Of a stretch of DNA of 64,000 nt, positions 63,329 through 64,000 are shown in pieces. The DNA is from Isoetes taiwanensis (lineage: Eukaryota; Streptophyta; Lycopodiopsida; Isoetales; Isoetaceae). The stretch spans positions 2,245,138 to 2,309,137 of the forward strand of contig JAJEKV010000071.1 in NCBI GenBank assembly GCA_021234155.1, written 5' to 3'. How positions within the stretch are numbered: the first letter of the stretch is position 1; each line of letters starts with the position of its first letter. The notes beneath the pieces are model-generated. The model did no database searches. It was given only the letters and a program-made list of their open reading frames with translations, and was not told the DNA's origin. The position numbers and the translations under genes are program-made.

Positions 63329-64000
63329 CAAGAAATTTATTGCGGCGGCCTTGCGGCCGCCGCGAACATTTCTCTTCTCCAACCCGCCGCAAAAGAAGTT
63401 TTGTGCTAAGTTGAATAGATTTCAATTCTGGACATCCTTGAGATGTGAAAGAACATGCAGGAGTTGAATCTGCATGTTCCTCAAACTATATTAGTTTTGA
63501 GAATCTACTGCTCATCCTCTTGTGGCATTCCCTTGATAAAAATTTGGTTGCTTATTCATGTTAAAAGTTTTAGTTTTATGAGCTTGGTGCCCCCCATACC
63601 CATCATTGTAGTTTTTATCTTATGAGAGTTTATACTATACCCTTGTTGTCCATGTCTCCTTTAGCTCAAAGAGCACTAAAGAATTTCTTGCTCAAAGAGC
63701 ACTAAAGAATTTCTTACGAAGCACCAATTCATTCAGAGACTACCCAATAGAGTTAATACTTGAAGAGAGAATCTGAGCCATAGCCCATTATTGAGTGAAG
63801 AACTTACCCGCCAAAATGCAATTAACTTATGACTACTCCAATTTTGCTTTTTTTTTTTTTTTTGATGCACCTAGCCTCAATAGCCTCAATCCCATTATTG
63901 GGTTCTCATTTCCTGTGCCTAGAATTTAGCAAAGCCTTAATTACTAGGTGCTACCCAAGTGGTCCTAGATATGGCATCTAAACATCGAACTTCTTTTAAG
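63329..64000 (-). repeat. Right arm of large inverted repeat, interrupted
   Basis: This is the inverted copy of 61,850-62,222, running to the window end. It starts with the hairpin TGCGGCGGCC-TTGC-GGCCGCCGCG. Relative to the left arm it has extra sequence at about 63,421-63,690 that includes a duplicated CTCAAAGAGCACTAAAGAAT, and GAAAT-type sequence flanks the insertion point. A T-run of about 18 bases lies at 63,847-63,864. Confidence 0.85.

Overview
This window looks like transposon-dense nuclear DNA of a land plant. The evidence is GT-AG introns, plant Ty1/copia domains with a plant-type initiator-tRNA primer site, hAT, Mutator and CACTA-like termini, a MULE carrying a Ulp1-like peptidase, and a fragment of a plant glucose/ribitol-dehydrogenase-like gene. 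The density of old nested elements suggests a large genome, such as a gymnosperm, fern or similar plant, but the lineage cannot be fixed from the sequence. I see no convincing intact host gene. Nearly all coding signal belongs to mobile elements or captured and decayed gene pieces.

Layout. 0-3 kb: a cluster of near-perfect palindromes and a decayed unrecognised gene with a possible ParB-like segment. 3,024-13,176: a 10.15-kb hAT element with matched CAGGGATAGGTTC ends and a perfect 8-bp target duplication. It carries a decayed BED/DUF659/hAT transposase (minus strand), an atypical protein-kinase-like gene and a RING-H2-like zinc finger (plus strand). 13.2-25.3 kb: probable retroelement debris, a 1-kb pyrimidine tract, 0.79-kb tandem repeats and three blocks of a 19/38-bp minisatellite.

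25,369-37,117: a Ty1/copia element. Its integrase is split by a 4.3-kb DNA transposon (26,715-31,013) of a family I cannot assign, whose conceptual removal restores the reading frame. Its 3' part holds a plastid-transit-peptide-like exon and an 844-bp Pack-MULE-like element with a perfect 10-bp target duplication. 37,742-45,238: a 7.5-kb MULE of the same terminal family. It encodes a MULE/SWIM transposase (minus strand) and, convergently, a Ulp1-like cysteine peptidase (plus strand).

45.9-47.6 kb holds two inverted-repeat MITE-like elements and a LINE 3' stub. 48.2-52.9 kb is a CACTA-like shell with GACGTC-rich ends, into which a LINE (APE endonuclease, reverse transcriptase, CCHC, pentanucleotide tail) and a tRNA-related SINE-like sequence are nested. 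53-60 kb holds small MITEs, a short-chain dehydrogenase exon fragment, a transit-peptide-like exon and a few exon-like pieces of an unrecognised gene. 61.85 kb to the window end is a large inverted repeat whose inner edges are GC-rich hairpins; a third copy of the hairpin lies beside the copia 3' LTR.

The elements fall into independent transposition units, not a cooperating operon. Element boundaries rest on matched termini and target duplications read by eye. Protein calls rest on motif recognition without database searches.
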